From positions 1,576,001-1,640,000 of the forward strand of contig NZ_CP083388.1 of assembly GCF_020042285.1 (NCBI RefSeq): a stretch of 64,000 nt of DNA. The letters run 5' to 3'. A model generated the notes under the pieces. The model made no database searches. It saw only the letters and a program-made list of their open reading frames with translations, and was not told where the DNA came from. The DNA comes from Ferruginibacter albus. Lineage in GTDB: Bacteria; Bacteroidota; Bacteroidia; Chitinophagales; Chitinophagaceae. Below are positions 49,893-59,330 of the stretch, piece by piece. The position numbers and the translations under genes were made by a program. Each line of letters begins with the position of its first letter. Position 1 is the first letter of the stretch.

Positions 49893-51053
49893 TTAGTTTA
49901 GTGTTGCAACGTCAGAAAAACTTATGTCACTATAATCTTTTACAATATTGTAAAGCGTATCTCTTTCCACAGGTCTGCGTTTTACCTGTTTGATTAGGGT
50001 AACCAGTTGTTCTGTGCTCATAGCCGGTTTCTGTTCTTCACTGCCTGCCATGGAATATATTTTGGTAGAATCATCAATTGTACCGTCAATATCATTTACA
50101 CCGAAAGCTAAGCTTAATTGAGCATTATCCCTGCCAAGCATTGGCCAATACGCTTTCAGGTGAGGGAAATTATCTAAATAAATTCTTGCAATTGCATATA
50201 AGCGCATGTCTTCTGTAATAGTAGATTCAGGTACATGACTCATTTCATTATCATGATTTCTGAATTTTAGAGGAATGAATGTATTAAAGCCTTTGGTCTT
50301 ATCCTGCAAATCTCTCAGTCTTCTCATATGATCAATACGGTGTTCGTATTTTTCGACATGTCCATACAACATAGTGGCATTAGTGTGCATTCCTAAATTA
50401 TGCGCTGTTTCATGGATCTTTAACCAACCCGCTGCATCTACCTTATCGCCTGCTATTTGTTCTCTAATTTCAGGATGAAAGATCTCCGCACCACCGCCGG
50501 GTAAACTATCCAATCCAACGCTGTGTAAATATTTCATTCCTTCTTCAGTAGTCATTTTTGCTTTTCGGAACATATAATCCAGTTCAACAGCAGTAAAGGC
50601 TTTTATATGCAGATCAGGGCGATGATTTTTTATTTTAGTTATCAGCTCAACAAAATACTCCAGGTTCATTTTTGGATGAACACCGCCAACAATATGCACT
50701 TCTGTAATTGGCTTGCCATCATAGCTTTTTACAATGTCCAGCATTTGATCAATGCTTAATTCCCAGCCTTCTTCTTTATGTGCATATAATTTGGAGTACG
50801 AACAAAACTTACAACTGAATACGCAAACATTTGTTGGCTCTATATGAAAATTACGATTGAAATAAGTGGTATCTCCGTGTAAACGTTCTCTTATAAAATT
50901 AGCCAAAGCACCTACAAAAGATAGATCGCCTTTTTCAAATAGGAGAACACCTTCAGCATCCGTAATACGTTCCTGGTTCTTTACTTTTTCTGCAATTGCT
51001 TTCAGGTCTTTGTCCTGCGCAGAGGAAATTAAAATATCAATAGATGAATTCAT
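49893..51053 (-). CDS. mqnE: Aminofutalosine synthase (MqnE)
   Basis: 386 residues. Radical SAM cluster site NVCVFSCKFCSYSK (about residue 74: Cx3Cx2C) with the preceding TTYFNRNFHIEPT, and later EVHIVGGVHPKMNLEYF, SVGLDSLPGGGAEIFH and FIPLKFRN. These separate MqnE from MqnC. It adds a SAM-derived radical to the enolpyruvyl benzoate product of MqnA to give aminofutalosine, in the alternative menaquinone route. No other mqn gene is in the window. Confidence 0.93.
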   Translation of the reverse strand: MNSSIDILISSAQDKDLKAIAEKVKNQERITDAEGVLLFEKGDLSFVGALANFIRERLHGDTTYFNRNFHIEPTNVCVFSCKFCSYSKLYAHKEEGWELSIDQMLDIVKSYDGKPITEVHIVGGVHPKMNLEYFVELITKIKNHRPDLHIKAFTAVELDYMFRKAKMTTEEGMKYLHSVGLDSLPGGGAEIFHPEIREQIAGDKVDAAGWLKIHETAHNLGMHTNATMLYGHVEKYEHRIDHMRRLRDLQDKTKGFNTFIPLKFRNHDNEMSHVPESTITEDMRLYAIARIYLDNFPHLKAYWPMLGRDNAQLSLAFGVNDIDGTIDDSTKIYSMAGSEEQKPAMSTEQLVTLIKQVKRRPVERDTLYNIVKDYSDISFSDVATLN

Positions 51054-51087
51054 ACTGTAAAGTTACTTAAGCTGTTTTTTTAAAACA

Positions 51088-51120
51088 AAAGAGGTTGACT
51101 TTTATAGCCAACCTCTTTTA
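51088..51120 (-). terminator. Intrinsic terminator of the YhcH-like gene
   Basis: AAAGAGGTTG and CAACCTCTTT as stem with T-runs on both sides, between 51144 and the mqnE start. Confidence 0.7.
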
Positions 51121-51143
51121 TAGGTTAAATAAATCTTCAATAT

Positions 51144-51590
51144 TTATATTTTTACTTTCACCACCAACTTCTTTATTGGTCCTTCTCCTAAGTTTGGAAT
51201 ATGTACGTCGTTAGGGTAGAAGATGGCGAATTGTCCTGCTGTTAATTCAAAGAAAGTGTCAGGGGCATCGCTGTAAAAGGTTACATCTTTCTCCGCATTG
51301 TATTCACCTTTTGGTGAGACGCATTTCTCTTTTGGCTTCCAGCCGATGGTTTCTTTTCCGGTAGGACAAACCTGTATGTCGATATAATTCTCGTGCGCTT
51401 CAAATTTCCCTTCTTCCGGTTTCATGCCGTCTTTTAAAGAAACACCGGCGTGCAGATCCTTGCCGTCAATTTCATATTTGCCAACTTCTAAGGCTTCAAG
51501 GTTTAAGCCTTTTATAAATTCAAATGCTTTTGCAAAGCGGGGATGCAGAGAAATGTACTTATCTGCGTTTTGTAATGAATCGATTATCAT
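51144..51590 (-). CDS. YhcH/YjgK/YiaL family protein
   Basis: 148 residues from the ATG at 51590 (MIIDSLQNADKYISLHPRFA). The cupin-like domain has GKDLHAGVSLKDGMKPEEGK, ENYIDIQVCPTGKETIGW and GQFAIFYPNDVHIPNLGEG, which contain the metal-binding positions (H, E, D, H) of the YhcH/EbgC family. Known members work on sugar acids or sialic acid and appear in sugar operons, consistent with its place beside kdgK and eda. The exact substrate here is unknown. Terminator at 51088-51120. Confidence 0.87.
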   Translation of the reverse strand: MIIDSLQNADKYISLHPRFAKAFEFIKGLNLEALEVGKYEIDGKDLHAGVSLKDGMKPEEGKFEAHENYIDIQVCPTGKETIGWKPKEKCVSPKGEYNAEKDVTFYSDAPDTFFELTAGQFAIFYPNDVHIPNLGEGPIKKLVVKVKI

Positions 51591-51698
51591 TTTAGTATAG
51601 TTTGTTTTATTGTTTGTTTCATACAAAGGAAAACAACGTAACAACGGCTATTACTTGGAGCACTTTGTATTCTTTGTTTCGTTGTGTGAAATAAATAA

Positions 51699-51728
51699 AA
51701 AAATCCGCCTTGCATTGCAGACGGATTT
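51699..51728 (-). terminator. Intrinsic terminator of kdgK
   Basis: AAATCCGTCTG and AAGGCGGATTT with T-run on the minus-strand side, 31 nt after the kdgK stop. Confidence 0.7.
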
Positions 51729-51758
51729 CATTATTAATTCTTAATTGCTAATTATTAA

Positions 51759-52784
51759 TTATCTCTGTACACGTCCGCTGCCATCACCTTTTACCAGCTC
51801 TTTTACGTCGCTTAATGTAGCGTGGTTCAAGTCTCCTGGGATAGTGTGCTTCAATGCAGAAGCAGCAACGCCGAACTCAGCAGCATCCGCCATTTTCATG
51901 CCTGTAACCAATCCGTAGATCAAACCGCTGGCAAAGCTATCGCCGCTACCAACACGGTCAACAATACGAACATTGTATTTTTTAGTATGATAGAATTCTG
52001 TTCCATCGTACACCAAAGCACTCCAGCCATTGTCGCTTGCGCTATGGCTTTCACGTAATGAAGAAGCGATGAATTTGAATCCTAATTTTTCTTTCATTTG
52101 TTTGAACACATCTTTGAAACCATCCAGGTTTAATTCACCTTTGGTAACATCGGTATGTGCCGCTTTAAAGCCTAAGCATAGATCAGCATCTTCTTCGTTA
52201 CCGATACAAACATCAACAAACTCGCACAAGCCTGTCATTACTACACGGGCTTTTTCTTTTGTCCATAATTTTTTACGGAAGTTCAAATCGATCGAAGTAG
52301 TGATGCCTTTTGCTTTAGCAGCTTTTAAAGCAGCCAAGGTTAAAGCCGCCGCTTTATCGCTTAAAGCAGGAGTGATACCTGTTGTATGGAACCAATCAGC
52401 GCCATCAAAAATTTCATCCCAGTTAAATTCGCTTGCATCTACTTCTGCAATAGAAGCACCTGCACGGTCGTAAATAACTTGTGATGCTCTCATAGAAGCA
52501 CCTGTTTCTAAAAAGTAAATACCCAAACGGTCACCGCCACGAGCGATATGTTTTGTATCTACACCATATCTGCGTAAATGATTAATAGCAGACTGACCAA
52601 TAGCGTTGTTAGGCACTTTTGTTACAAAAGTTCCGTTTTCACCATAGTTACAAATGGCTGCAGCTACGTTAGCTTCACCACCACCATACGTTACATCAAA
52701 ACTATCCGCTTGTACAAAACGTTCAAAACCGGGAGTAGATAAACGCAACATAATCTCTCCGAGTGTTACTACTTTTTTAGGCAT
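51759..52784 (-). CDS. kdgK: 2-dehydro-3-deoxygluconokinase
   Basis: 341 residues from the ATG at 52784 (MPKKVVTLGEIMLRLSTPGF); the longer start at 52820 is unlikely. PfkB/ribokinase fold: DSFDVTYGGGEANVAAAICN (about residue 23), the NLNFRKKLWTKEK region and the catalytic RVDRVGSGDSFASGLIYGLV (about 280). It phosphorylates 2-keto-3-deoxygluconate (KDG) to KDPG. Together with eda (divergent, 52960) it forms the hexuronate route. The shared 175-nt divergent region has no clear TAnnTTTG box by eye. Confidence 0.93.
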   Translation of the reverse strand: MPKKVVTLGEIMLRLSTPGFERFVQADSFDVTYGGGEANVAAAICNYGENGTFVTKVPNNAIGQSAINHLRRYGVDTKHIARGGDRLGIYFLETGASMRASQVIYDRAGASIAEVDASEFNWDEIFDGADWFHTTGITPALSDKAAALTLAALKAAKAKGITTSIDLNFRKKLWTKEKARVVMTGLCEFVDVCIGNEEDADLCLGFKAAHTDVTKGELNLDGFKDVFKQMKEKLGFKFIASSLRESHSASDNGWSALVYDGTEFYHTKKYNVRIVDRVGSGDSFASGLIYGLVTGMKMADAAEFGVAASALKHTIPGDLNHATLSDVKELVKGDGSGRVQR

Positions 52785-52959
52785 AATCGAAATTATTTGA
52801 TTTAATATTAAGAGGCGCAAATCTCTACTATATTTGGATAAATTGCAAAGGAAACGCTTGTTATTTCAGTAAAAATCTACGGTAACGTTTGCATAAAAAA
52901 AGGCGTATTATTGTATAAGATGCAATAACATTGCTACCCATTTTAATCAAAAATTTGTC

Positions 52960-53622
52960 ATGGAAAAAAAAGACCAATTACTTCAGCTAATTAAAGACCA
53001 GGGCGTGTTGCCTTTATACTTCAACAAAGACAAAGAAGTTTCTTTAGATATTTTAAGAGCCTTGTACAATGCAGGCGTTCGTACGGTGGAATACACCAAT
53101 CGTGGAGAAGCTGCCTTGAATAATTTTAGTGCAATGATAAAACTATGTGCTACTGAATTAAAAGGTATGTACTTAGGTGTTGGTACTATTAAAACTGCAC
53201 AACAGGCAAAAGCATTTATGGCTGAAGGTGCTGATTATATCATTTCTCCCGGGTTTATTCCAGAAGTAGCGGAAGTTTCCAATCAACATAACATGTTATG
53301 GGTACCGGGCTGTATGACTCCGAGCGAAATAATTGCTGCTGAAAATGCAGGTGCAAAGTTTGTAAAATTATTTCCGGGTAATATTTTAGGCCCCGATTTT
53401 ATGAGCGCTATAAAAGAATTGTTTCCTAACTTAATCTTTATGCCTACCGGCGGTGTAGATACTACAAAAGAAAATATCGGCGCCTGGTTTAAAGCAGGTG
53501 TTAGTGCAGTAGGCATGGGCAGTAAATTGATCAGCAAAGGTTTGATGGATGCTAAAGATTATGCTAAGATCGAAAGCCTTACCAAAGAGGTTTTGGAAAC
53601 GGTTAAATCTGTTAAAGGGTAA
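52960..53622 (+). CDS. eda: KDPG/KHG aldolase
   Basis: 220 residues. ALYNAGVRTVEYTNRGEAAL, LGVGTIKTAQQAKAFMAEGA, ISPGFIPEVAEVS and the Schiff-base Lys in AGAKFVKLFPGNILGPDF (about residue 137) followed by FMPTGGVDTT. This is the class I Eda family, full length. It splits KDPG into pyruvate and glyceraldehyde-3-phosphate. Transcribed away from kdgK and followed by a REP-like repeat and the exuT-like transporter gene. Confidence 0.95.
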   Translation: MEKKDQLLQLIKDQGVLPLYFNKDKEVSLDILRALYNAGVRTVEYTNRGEAALNNFSAMIKLCATELKGMYLGVGTIKTAQQAKAFMAEGADYIISPGFIPEVAEVSNQHNMLWVPGCMTPSEIIAAENAGAKFVKLFPGNILGPDFMSAIKELFPNLIFMPTGGVDTTKENIGAWFKAGVSAVGMGSKLISKGLMDAKDYAKIESLTKEVLETVKSVKG

Positions 53623-53627
53623 TTTTA

Positions 53628-53702
53628 TTTCACGCAAAGACGCAAAGTAAATAAGACACTAAGATACTTTGCCTCTTTGCTCCTTAGCGACTTTGCGTGA
53701 AA
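53628..53702. repeat. REP-like intergenic palindrome R3
   Basis: TTTCACGCAAAGACGCAAAG at the left and CTTAGCGACTTTGCGTGAAA at the right. Its middle (AATAAGACACTAAG, TTTGCTC) also agrees with R1 at 35360-35432. Confidence 0.75.
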
Positions 53703-53779
53703 CTTTTCTTGAATTATAATAACCACCTAAACTAATAACCAATTAACGATTAAACAACTAAACCAACAACGATTGCAAC

Positions 53780-55111
53780 ATGGAAAAAACGATTGGTAAA
53801 TACAGGTGGACAATAGTTGGCCTGTTATTCTTTTCTACTACTATCAATTACATGGATAGAAATGTAATTGGATTTTTGAAGCAATACTTCTGTTCTAAAG
53901 ATGGTTTTGGATGGACGCCGTTAGAATTCTCCTACGTTACCACCTTGTTTACTGTTTTCTATGCAACGTTTACATTATTTGCAGGAGCCATCATTGATAG
54001 AGTAGGAACCAAGCTGGGCCTAGCTTTTTCATTGATCGGCTGGTCGGTATTTGGTATATTAAACGCATTTGTTGGTAATACAGTTGCATTGCATGTAGCC
54101 ATAAGAAGTTTATTCGGTGCAGGTGAGGCAGGTAACTTTCCTGCTTCTATTAAAACGGTAGCAGAGTGGTTCCCTAAAAAAGAACGTGCATTGGCAACAG
54201 GTATTTTCAATAGTGGTTCTAATGTCGGTGCAATGATCTCTGCTATTTTTGTTCCCTGGTGTTTAACTTTCTTTGGTGGAGATTTAGGATGGAAACTTTC
54301 TTTTATTATTACGGGTGCCGTTGGTTTTATTTGGCTGATATTTTGGTTTAAGTTTTATGAAGCACCTTCCAAATGCAAAAAACTATCAAAAGAAGAATAC
54401 GATTATATTCACAGCGATGATGCAGAAACACATTCTATAGTTGCAGAAGAAGATACGGCAAAAGTTCCCTGGCTTAAATTGCTAGGTTACAAGCAAACCT
54501 GGGCTTTCTTTTGGGGTAAGTTTTTAACGGATGGAATCTGGTGGTTCTTTTTATTCTGGACACCGGATTACTTAAAGCAACAATTTAACTTAGACCCTAA
54601 AGTACAAGGCTATCTTTACTTTATTATATTGGGTGTTGCCATATTGGGTAGTATTTATGGTGGTAGCATTCCACTGACGTTTATGAACAAGGGTTGGTCT
54701 GCCTACAAAGCACGTATGACCGCCATGTTATTAATAGCCTTTGCTCCTTTACTGATTCTATCCACTCAATTCTTTGCCAACGAAGCATTGTTTGGAAGAA
54801 CTTCTGCTATTATTTTAGCTGTGGTTATTCTTTGCATTTGCGCATCGGCACACCAGGCGTGGAGCGCTAATTTATTTACCACCGTATCGGATATGTTCCC
54901 TAAAAAAGCAGTTGGCTCTGTAACCGGTATTGGTGCAGCAGCTGGTGGATTAGGTGGTGCATTGGTGCAACTTTTAGCAGGTTCATTAAATACATATTTC
55001 CCTAAAACGGCATATTTAATATTATTCTTTGTCTGTGGATTGGTTTACCTGTTAGCCTGGGCAATTATGAAGTCCTTAGTTCCAAAACACAAGCCTATAA
55101 CAGATTTGTAA
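53780..55111 (+). CDS. MFS hexuronate-type transporter (ExuT-like)
   Basis: 443 residues, 12 membrane helices. It begins YRWTIVGLLFFSTTINYMDR, the start seen in ACS-family anion:cation symporters. The signature RSLFGAGEAGNFPASIKTVA (about residue 111) and WFPKKERALATGIFNSGSNVG (about 134) fit ExuT/GudP-like hexuronate transporters. Its position after kdgK/eda supports glucuronate or galacturonate import through the inner membrane. There is no further uxa/uxu gene in the window. Confidence 0.87.
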   Translation: MEKTIGKYRWTIVGLLFFSTTINYMDRNVIGFLKQYFCSKDGFGWTPLEFSYVTTLFTVFYATFTLFAGAIIDRVGTKLGLAFSLIGWSVFGILNAFVGNTVALHVAIRSLFGAGEAGNFPASIKTVAEWFPKKERALATGIFNSGSNVGAMISAIFVPWCLTFFGGDLGWKLSFIITGAVGFIWLIFWFKFYEAPSKCKKLSKEEYDYIHSDDAETHSIVAEEDTAKVPWLKLLGYKQTWAFFWGKFLTDGIWWFFLFWTPDYLKQQFNLDPKVQGYLYFIILGVAILGSIYGGSIPLTFMNKGWSAYKARMTAMLLIAFAPLLILSTQFFANEALFGRTSAIILAVVILCICASAHQAWSANLFTTVSDMFPKKAVGSVTGIGAAAGGLGGALVQLLAGSLNTYFPKTAYLILFFVCGLVYLLAWAIMKSLVPKHKPITDL

Positions 55112-55130
55112 GTCTGATTGAATAAATTTT

Positions 55131-55164
55131 AAAAGCCCCACTGATATGCAATAGGGCTTTTTTT
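55131..55164 (+). terminator. Intrinsic terminator of the transporter gene
   Basis: AAAAGCCC and GGGCTTTTTT form the stem and exit T-run. Confidence 0.75.
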
Positions 55165-55224
55165 ATAATATTTTAACGATGGCATATATGTTAATTCTTT
55201 TATTTTCGGGCAAAATAATTAAAC

Positions 55225-55695
55225 ATGAAAAAATTCCTTATCCCCTTAACAGCATTGCTGGTATTTGTTTCCTGTAAAAAAGATAGCAACACTAATCCCC
55301 CCGCTTCGGGTGGTAATAACACTATTACAGAAACTGTAAACGGTGTAACTACTGTTCATCATTACGCAAGCGCTATAAATGGACAATCATCCTTTACAGG
55401 CAATTATGTTATGAATATCGGATCAGCTGAAAACTTCCCTAATACTATCGAACTAATCATTAGTGATCCGGATAATCCTATTCAGGCTAAAACCTATACT
55501 AATACTTCAGGACCTATTCCGTTAAATATTGTTTATCACGAATATTCTTCTGCTTATAACGATAATACCGGTACAGTAACAATAACTTCATTAACTGCTA
55601 CGCATGTTAAAGGAACTTTTAGTGGAACAGTAACATCCTCTGCAGATACAAAAACACTTACGAATGGTTCTTTTGATGTGGACATCACCCCGTAA
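55225..55695 (+). CDS. Lipoprotein, DUF6252-like
   Basis: 156 residues. Lipobox LTALLVFVSCKKDS (Cys at residue 16). After a Gly/Asn linker the beta-rich domain ends TATHVKGTFSGTVTSSADTK, LTNGSFDVDI, the same C-terminal motif as in the lipoprotein at 7473-8012 (VSGTFSGVVTFSG, ITNGSFYVPF). These belong to one Bacteroidota lipoprotein family, which I recall as DUF6252-like. Transcribed alone; a bidirectional terminator lies right after it. Confidence 0.75.
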   Translation: MKKFLIPLTALLVFVSCKKDSNTNPPASGGNNTITETVNGVTTVHHYASAINGQSSFTGNYVMNIGSAENFPNTIELIISDPDNPIQAKTYTNTSGPIPLNIVYHEYSSAYNDNTGTVTITSLTATHVKGTFSGTVTSSADTKTLTNGSFDVDITP

Positions 55696-55710
55696 TTAAA
55701 AAGCTAATAA

Positions 55711-55740
55711 AAAAGCCCCGTTTTTAACGGGGCTTTTTTA
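55711..55740. terminator. Bidirectional intrinsic terminator
   Basis: AAAAGCCCCGTT and AACGGGGCTTTT between the convergent genes ending at 55695 and 55758. Confidence 0.85.
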
Positions 55741-55757
55741 TTATGATATTGTTCTGT

Positions 55758-56516
55758 CTAAAACAATCCTTTATCTGCCAACGATTTAAATAATTTTTCT
55801 AAAGGAGTAGATGAATTATATAATAGCTGGTATACTGTATTATTGGAAGTAACTGTTACATTCCAATCTGCATCTGCATCACCTTCGGGATGTGTAGCTA
55901 CAGCGATCTTATCATCGTTCTTATTGTAAATGCTTACTGTATTAATATTGTCTTTTACTGATTGCTTGAATGAACCGATCAGTTCGTCATTATTATAAAT
56001 GCTATTTGTCTTTATACTTATTTCAGTTGCTTTTGAAGTAGCAGGAGTATTGGTATTTACATTTACCTGGATTGTCTGAGGTTCGTTCAAGAGCGTGCCT
56101 TCGTGTGATACAACAAACGCTTTCTCTGCTTTTGGATCTATCTTTTCATCTTTAATAAGATTACCGGCTACGATCTCTTTAGCTACAGCTTTTACTACAG
56201 CAAATGAATTGGGGAATATTCTTGCACTATTGGCTGTTTCCGAAAAGGTAACTTGAAAATAGGCGCCTGTATGTGTGCCTCTTTCATAGTAAGGCAGATC
56301 TTCTGCCTTTTTCATAGCAAAATAAGCCAATTCCTGTTTTGCCAGGTTTTGCAGGCTAAGGTCGTATCCTAATAAAACTTTGTGTGTTTTAATAAGATAA
56401 AAAGCATCTTTTCCATCAACTTTTACCAAGCCGGTATTTTTATCCAGGTCAATATCTTGTGAAAAAGTTTGTTGTATGAATAGAAAGGCAAAAGCAGTTA
56501 AAATTGTTTTTAGCAT
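55758..56516 (-). CDS. Secreted hypothetical protein
   Basis: 252 residues. Signal peptide (ILTAFAFLFIQQTFSQ). The mature part begins DIDLDKNTGLVKVDGKDAFY, with a mixed fold and a second half with a long polar linker (VNVNTNTPATSKATEISIK). The C-terminus is WNVTVTSNNTVYQLLYNSST. No family recognised. It lies 96 nt downstream of the S41 protease gene (58199-56613, same strand) and may be co-transcribed with it. Confidence 0.6.
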   Translation of the reverse strand: MLKTILTAFAFLFIQQTFSQDIDLDKNTGLVKVDGKDAFYLIKTHKVLLGYDLSLQNLAKQELAYFAMKKAEDLPYYERGTHTGAYFQVTFSETANSARIFPNSFAVVKAVAKEIVAGNLIKDEKIDPKAEKAFVVSHEGTLLNEPQTIQVNVNTNTPATSKATEISIKTNSIYNNDELIGSFKQSVKDNINTVSIYNKNDDKIAVATHPEGDADADWNVTVTSNNTVYQLLYNSSTPLEKLFKSLADKGLF

Positions 56517-56612
56517 ATCGTTTTGGTTTTATACAAATAAAACGTTTTTCACGATATATGGCAATTTTTTTTGCTATAAATATTGTTTAATTGTAGAAGC
56601 TATTAAAATAGA

Positions 56613-58199
56613 TTATTTTTTTAGTACTTCCAATGCTTTGAGAACAGCTTCATCTGTAACATTCATTGTTTCAAAAAAACCTTCATTGCGCCATATTTCA
56701 TGTGCGATATACGATTTTAATTCTTGCTGTAACAATGTTTTTGATTTAGGAGTTATCCAGTTTAAACTAATGGAATCTTTAGCCGCAATGGTTGTGAAGT
56801 ACGACCAGTCATTGTCAGAGAGCGAGAAGCCTGAAACAAAATCTTGAGACGTTTTGTATTTTTTAAGCGCTTGTTCATTACTCAGATAATAATGATAACC
56901 AAAGTTTTCTAGGGTGCCTTTAGTATATAATTTTTTGTCCCATCCATTATAACCTGCTGTATCCATTGAAACAAAAATATCAGGTGTAATGCCGCCGCCG
57001 CCATATACTTTTCTTCCACCAACTGTTTTAAATAGTTTAGTAGTGTCATTTTTTATCGAGTCAGCAGTTAAGGTTTCTCCATCAGTAAAACGATGATTGA
57101 TCTCATCAAAATAAGCTTTGCGTCCATTCGTATAAGGGCGTTGAATGCTTCTGCCGACCGGCGTAAAATATCTTGCCACTGTTAAACGTAAAGCGCTGCC
57201 ATCACTTAGATCATATTGTTCCTGCACCAATCCTTTGCCGAATGTTCTTCTGCCGATAATAGTAGCTCTGTCCCAATCCTGCAATGCGCCAATCAATACT
57301 TCGCTGGCGCTGGCAGTACCTTCGTCTGCCAATACAACCAAAGAACCTGTTTCAAACAAACCGGGTCGTTTACAACGATATTCTTTTTTTGGAAAATGGG
57401 AGCCTTCCGTGTAAGTAATTAATTTATCTCCATCTAAAAACTCATCAGCAATTTCAACAGCCTGGTCTAATACGCCACCGCCATTATCACGTAAATCGAG
57501 GATGAGTTTTTTCAACCCTTTCTTTTGAAGTCCTTCCATTGTTTGCATAAACTCGCGGTAACATACTTCCGTAAACTTACCCAGTTTAATATACCCGATG
57601 CTGTCTTGTATCATATACGCAGCATCAATACTGTTCATTGCTATCATTCCACGGGTAATGGTAATGACTTGTTTTTGCGAATCTCTGAATACAGTTACTT
57701 TGATATCCGAATCTTTTTGTCCATGTAATAATTTTCGTATGGCATCTTCAGAAATTTTCACGCCAGCGATCCCCGTGTTGTTTACAGCCAGAAATTTATC
57801 GCCAATTTTAATACCTGCTTTTGCTGCGGGACCATCCGGCAAAACTGTTAATACATTCAGCGTATCATCTATGATGGAAAACTCAATACCAACGCCAAAA
57901 AAAGAGCCGGCTATATCATTGTTTATATCTTCCACTTCAGAAGCCGGAATATAAGCAGAGTGGGGGTCAAGGCTTTTTAAAATAATATCAATAGCAGTAT
58001 CAGAAAGCTTATTAACGTTTATCGTATCAACATATTTGTTTTCTATAAGATTTAAAACTTCCTGCAAAGGATCTCGCTTATCTATCGAAAAAAAACTTTT
58101 GCCCGGCATTGCCTCCTTTAATCGAAAACCTATAAAAATTCCTGCTACCATGGCAAGGCTGAAAAGCAGTGGTGTCCAAACCTGTAACTTTTTATTCAT
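56613..58199 (-). CDS. S41 family C-terminal processing peptidase
   Basis: 528 residues. A signal-anchor (WTPLLFSLAMVAGIFIGF) is followed by an N-terminal domain, a PDZ domain (GIEFSIIDDTLNVLTVLPDG, PAAKAGIKIGDKFLAVNNT, about residues 97-175) and the S41 catalytic domain. The catalytic Ser is in LADEGTASASEVLIGALQDW (about 307) and Lys in GRRTFGKGLVQEQYD (about 334). It is a CtpA/Prc-like periplasmic protease that cuts the C-terminus of target proteins. It is followed by the hypothetical gene at 56516 on the same strand. Confidence 0.93.
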   Translation of the reverse strand: MNKKLQVWTPLLFSLAMVAGIFIGFRLKEAMPGKSFFSIDKRDPLQEVLNLIENKYVDTINVNKLSDTAIDIILKSLDPHSAYIPASEVEDINNDIAGSFFGVGIEFSIIDDTLNVLTVLPDGPAAKAGIKIGDKFLAVNNTGIAGVKISEDAIRKLLHGQKDSDIKVTVFRDSQKQVITITRGMIAMNSIDAAYMIQDSIGYIKLGKFTEVCYREFMQTMEGLQKKGLKKLILDLRDNGGGVLDQAVEIADEFLDGDKLITYTEGSHFPKKEYRCKRPGLFETGSLVVLADEGTASASEVLIGALQDWDRATIIGRRTFGKGLVQEQYDLSDGSALRLTVARYFTPVGRSIQRPYTNGRKAYFDEINHRFTDGETLTADSIKNDTTKLFKTVGGRKVYGGGGITPDIFVSMDTAGYNGWDKKLYTKGTLENFGYHYYLSNEQALKKYKTSQDFVSGFSLSDNDWSYFTTIAAKDSISLNWITPKSKTLLQQELKSYIAHEIWRNEGFFETMNVTDEAVLKALEVLKK

Positions 58200-58353
58200 A
58201 CGTTCACTTAATGGTGCAAAATAAATGAATTATGATAGAAGCCTTTCATAATTTTCCACCAATGGTTCTATAGCAGTAGAATATCTACTAATAAAGGATA
58301 TATGAACTGCATTTTTATTAACTTCAATGCATAATTACAATAATTCAATATTT

Positions 58354-59193
58354 ATGGCAATACGATTAATAGCAGACAGTGGCTCTACTAAAACAGACTG
58401 GTGTTTGATAGATGGTAAAAAGAAAAAGCGTTTTGTTACGCAAGGTTTGAGTCCTTACTTTCTTTCTTCGGAACAAATAGAAGAGATTCTGCAAAAAGAA
58501 TTAAAGGGAAAGATGAAACAAGTTGCGCCGGCCGAAGTATTTTTTTATGGTACAGGTTGCAGCAATCCGGCAAATGTAAAGCTGATAAAAAAAGCGATAC
58601 AGGCAGTTTTTCCTAAAGCCAAAATAATCGTTGATCATGACCTGATCGCAGCTGCAAAAGCTTTGTGTGGCGATAAAAAAGGTATTGTTTGCATTTTAGG
58701 AACCGGTTCTAACTCCTGTTATTATAATGGAAAGAAGATCGTAAAAAACAGTCCGGGCCTGGGTTTTATTTTGGGTGATGAAGGAAGCGGATCTTATCTC
58801 GGTAAAAAAGTTATTCAACATTATTTATACAATACGTTCGATCCTGATCTGATGGATCGTTTTAATGCAAAATTTAATACAGATGCCATTCAGATATTAG
58901 ATGCGGTTTATAAGCAGCCGTTGCCCAATCGTTATCTCGCAGCATTTACTATTTTTTTAGCAGAGAATCGTGGGCATTATATGATTGAAAATATCATTGA
59001 AGATGGCTTTAATGATTTCTTCTTTAACCATTTATATAAATTCAGGGAAACATGGTCGTTGCCCATTCATTTTGTTGGAAGTGTTGCGTACGGATTTAAA
59101 GATGTTTTGAAAGAAATGTGCAGCACGTATGAATTGCAGTTAGGGAAAGTAATGCAAAATCCAATGGAAGGACTAATTCAATATCACAGTTAA
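58354..59193 (+). CDS. BadF/BadG-type N-acetylglucosamine kinase
   Basis: 279 residues from the ATG at 58354 (MAIRLIADSGSTKTDWCLID); the start at 58327 is less likely. ASKHA fold: phosphate 1 motif ADSGSTKTDW, phosphate 2 motif GIVCILGTGSNSCYY (about residue 109) and LGDEGSGSYLGKKVI (about 143), typical for BadF/BadG/NagK-like ATPases. It phosphorylates N-acetylglucosamine or a related sugar. Monocistronic, divergent from the S41 protease gene. Confidence 0.87.
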   Translation: MAIRLIADSGSTKTDWCLIDGKKKKRFVTQGLSPYFLSSEQIEEILQKELKGKMKQVAPAEVFFYGTGCSNPANVKLIKKAIQAVFPKAKIIVDHDLIAAAKALCGDKKGIVCILGTGSNSCYYNGKKIVKNSPGLGFILGDEGSGSYLGKKVIQHYLYNTFDPDLMDRFNAKFNTDAIQILDAVYKQPLPNRYLAAFTIFLAENRGHYMIENIIEDGFNDFFFNHLYKFRETWSLPIHFVGSVAYGFKDVLKEMCSTYELQLGKVMQNPMEGLIQYHS

Positions 59194-59330
59194 ATTGCCA
59201 GCAAATTTAAAATTCCTGCTTATTGTAGATTACCGAATTGTTAAAAAGCAACAGTGATGGGTCAAATAATTTAAACTGCTTGTTTGTTTTACAAGGTTTG
59301 CCTAATTTTAATTACAATAAAATTACTACT

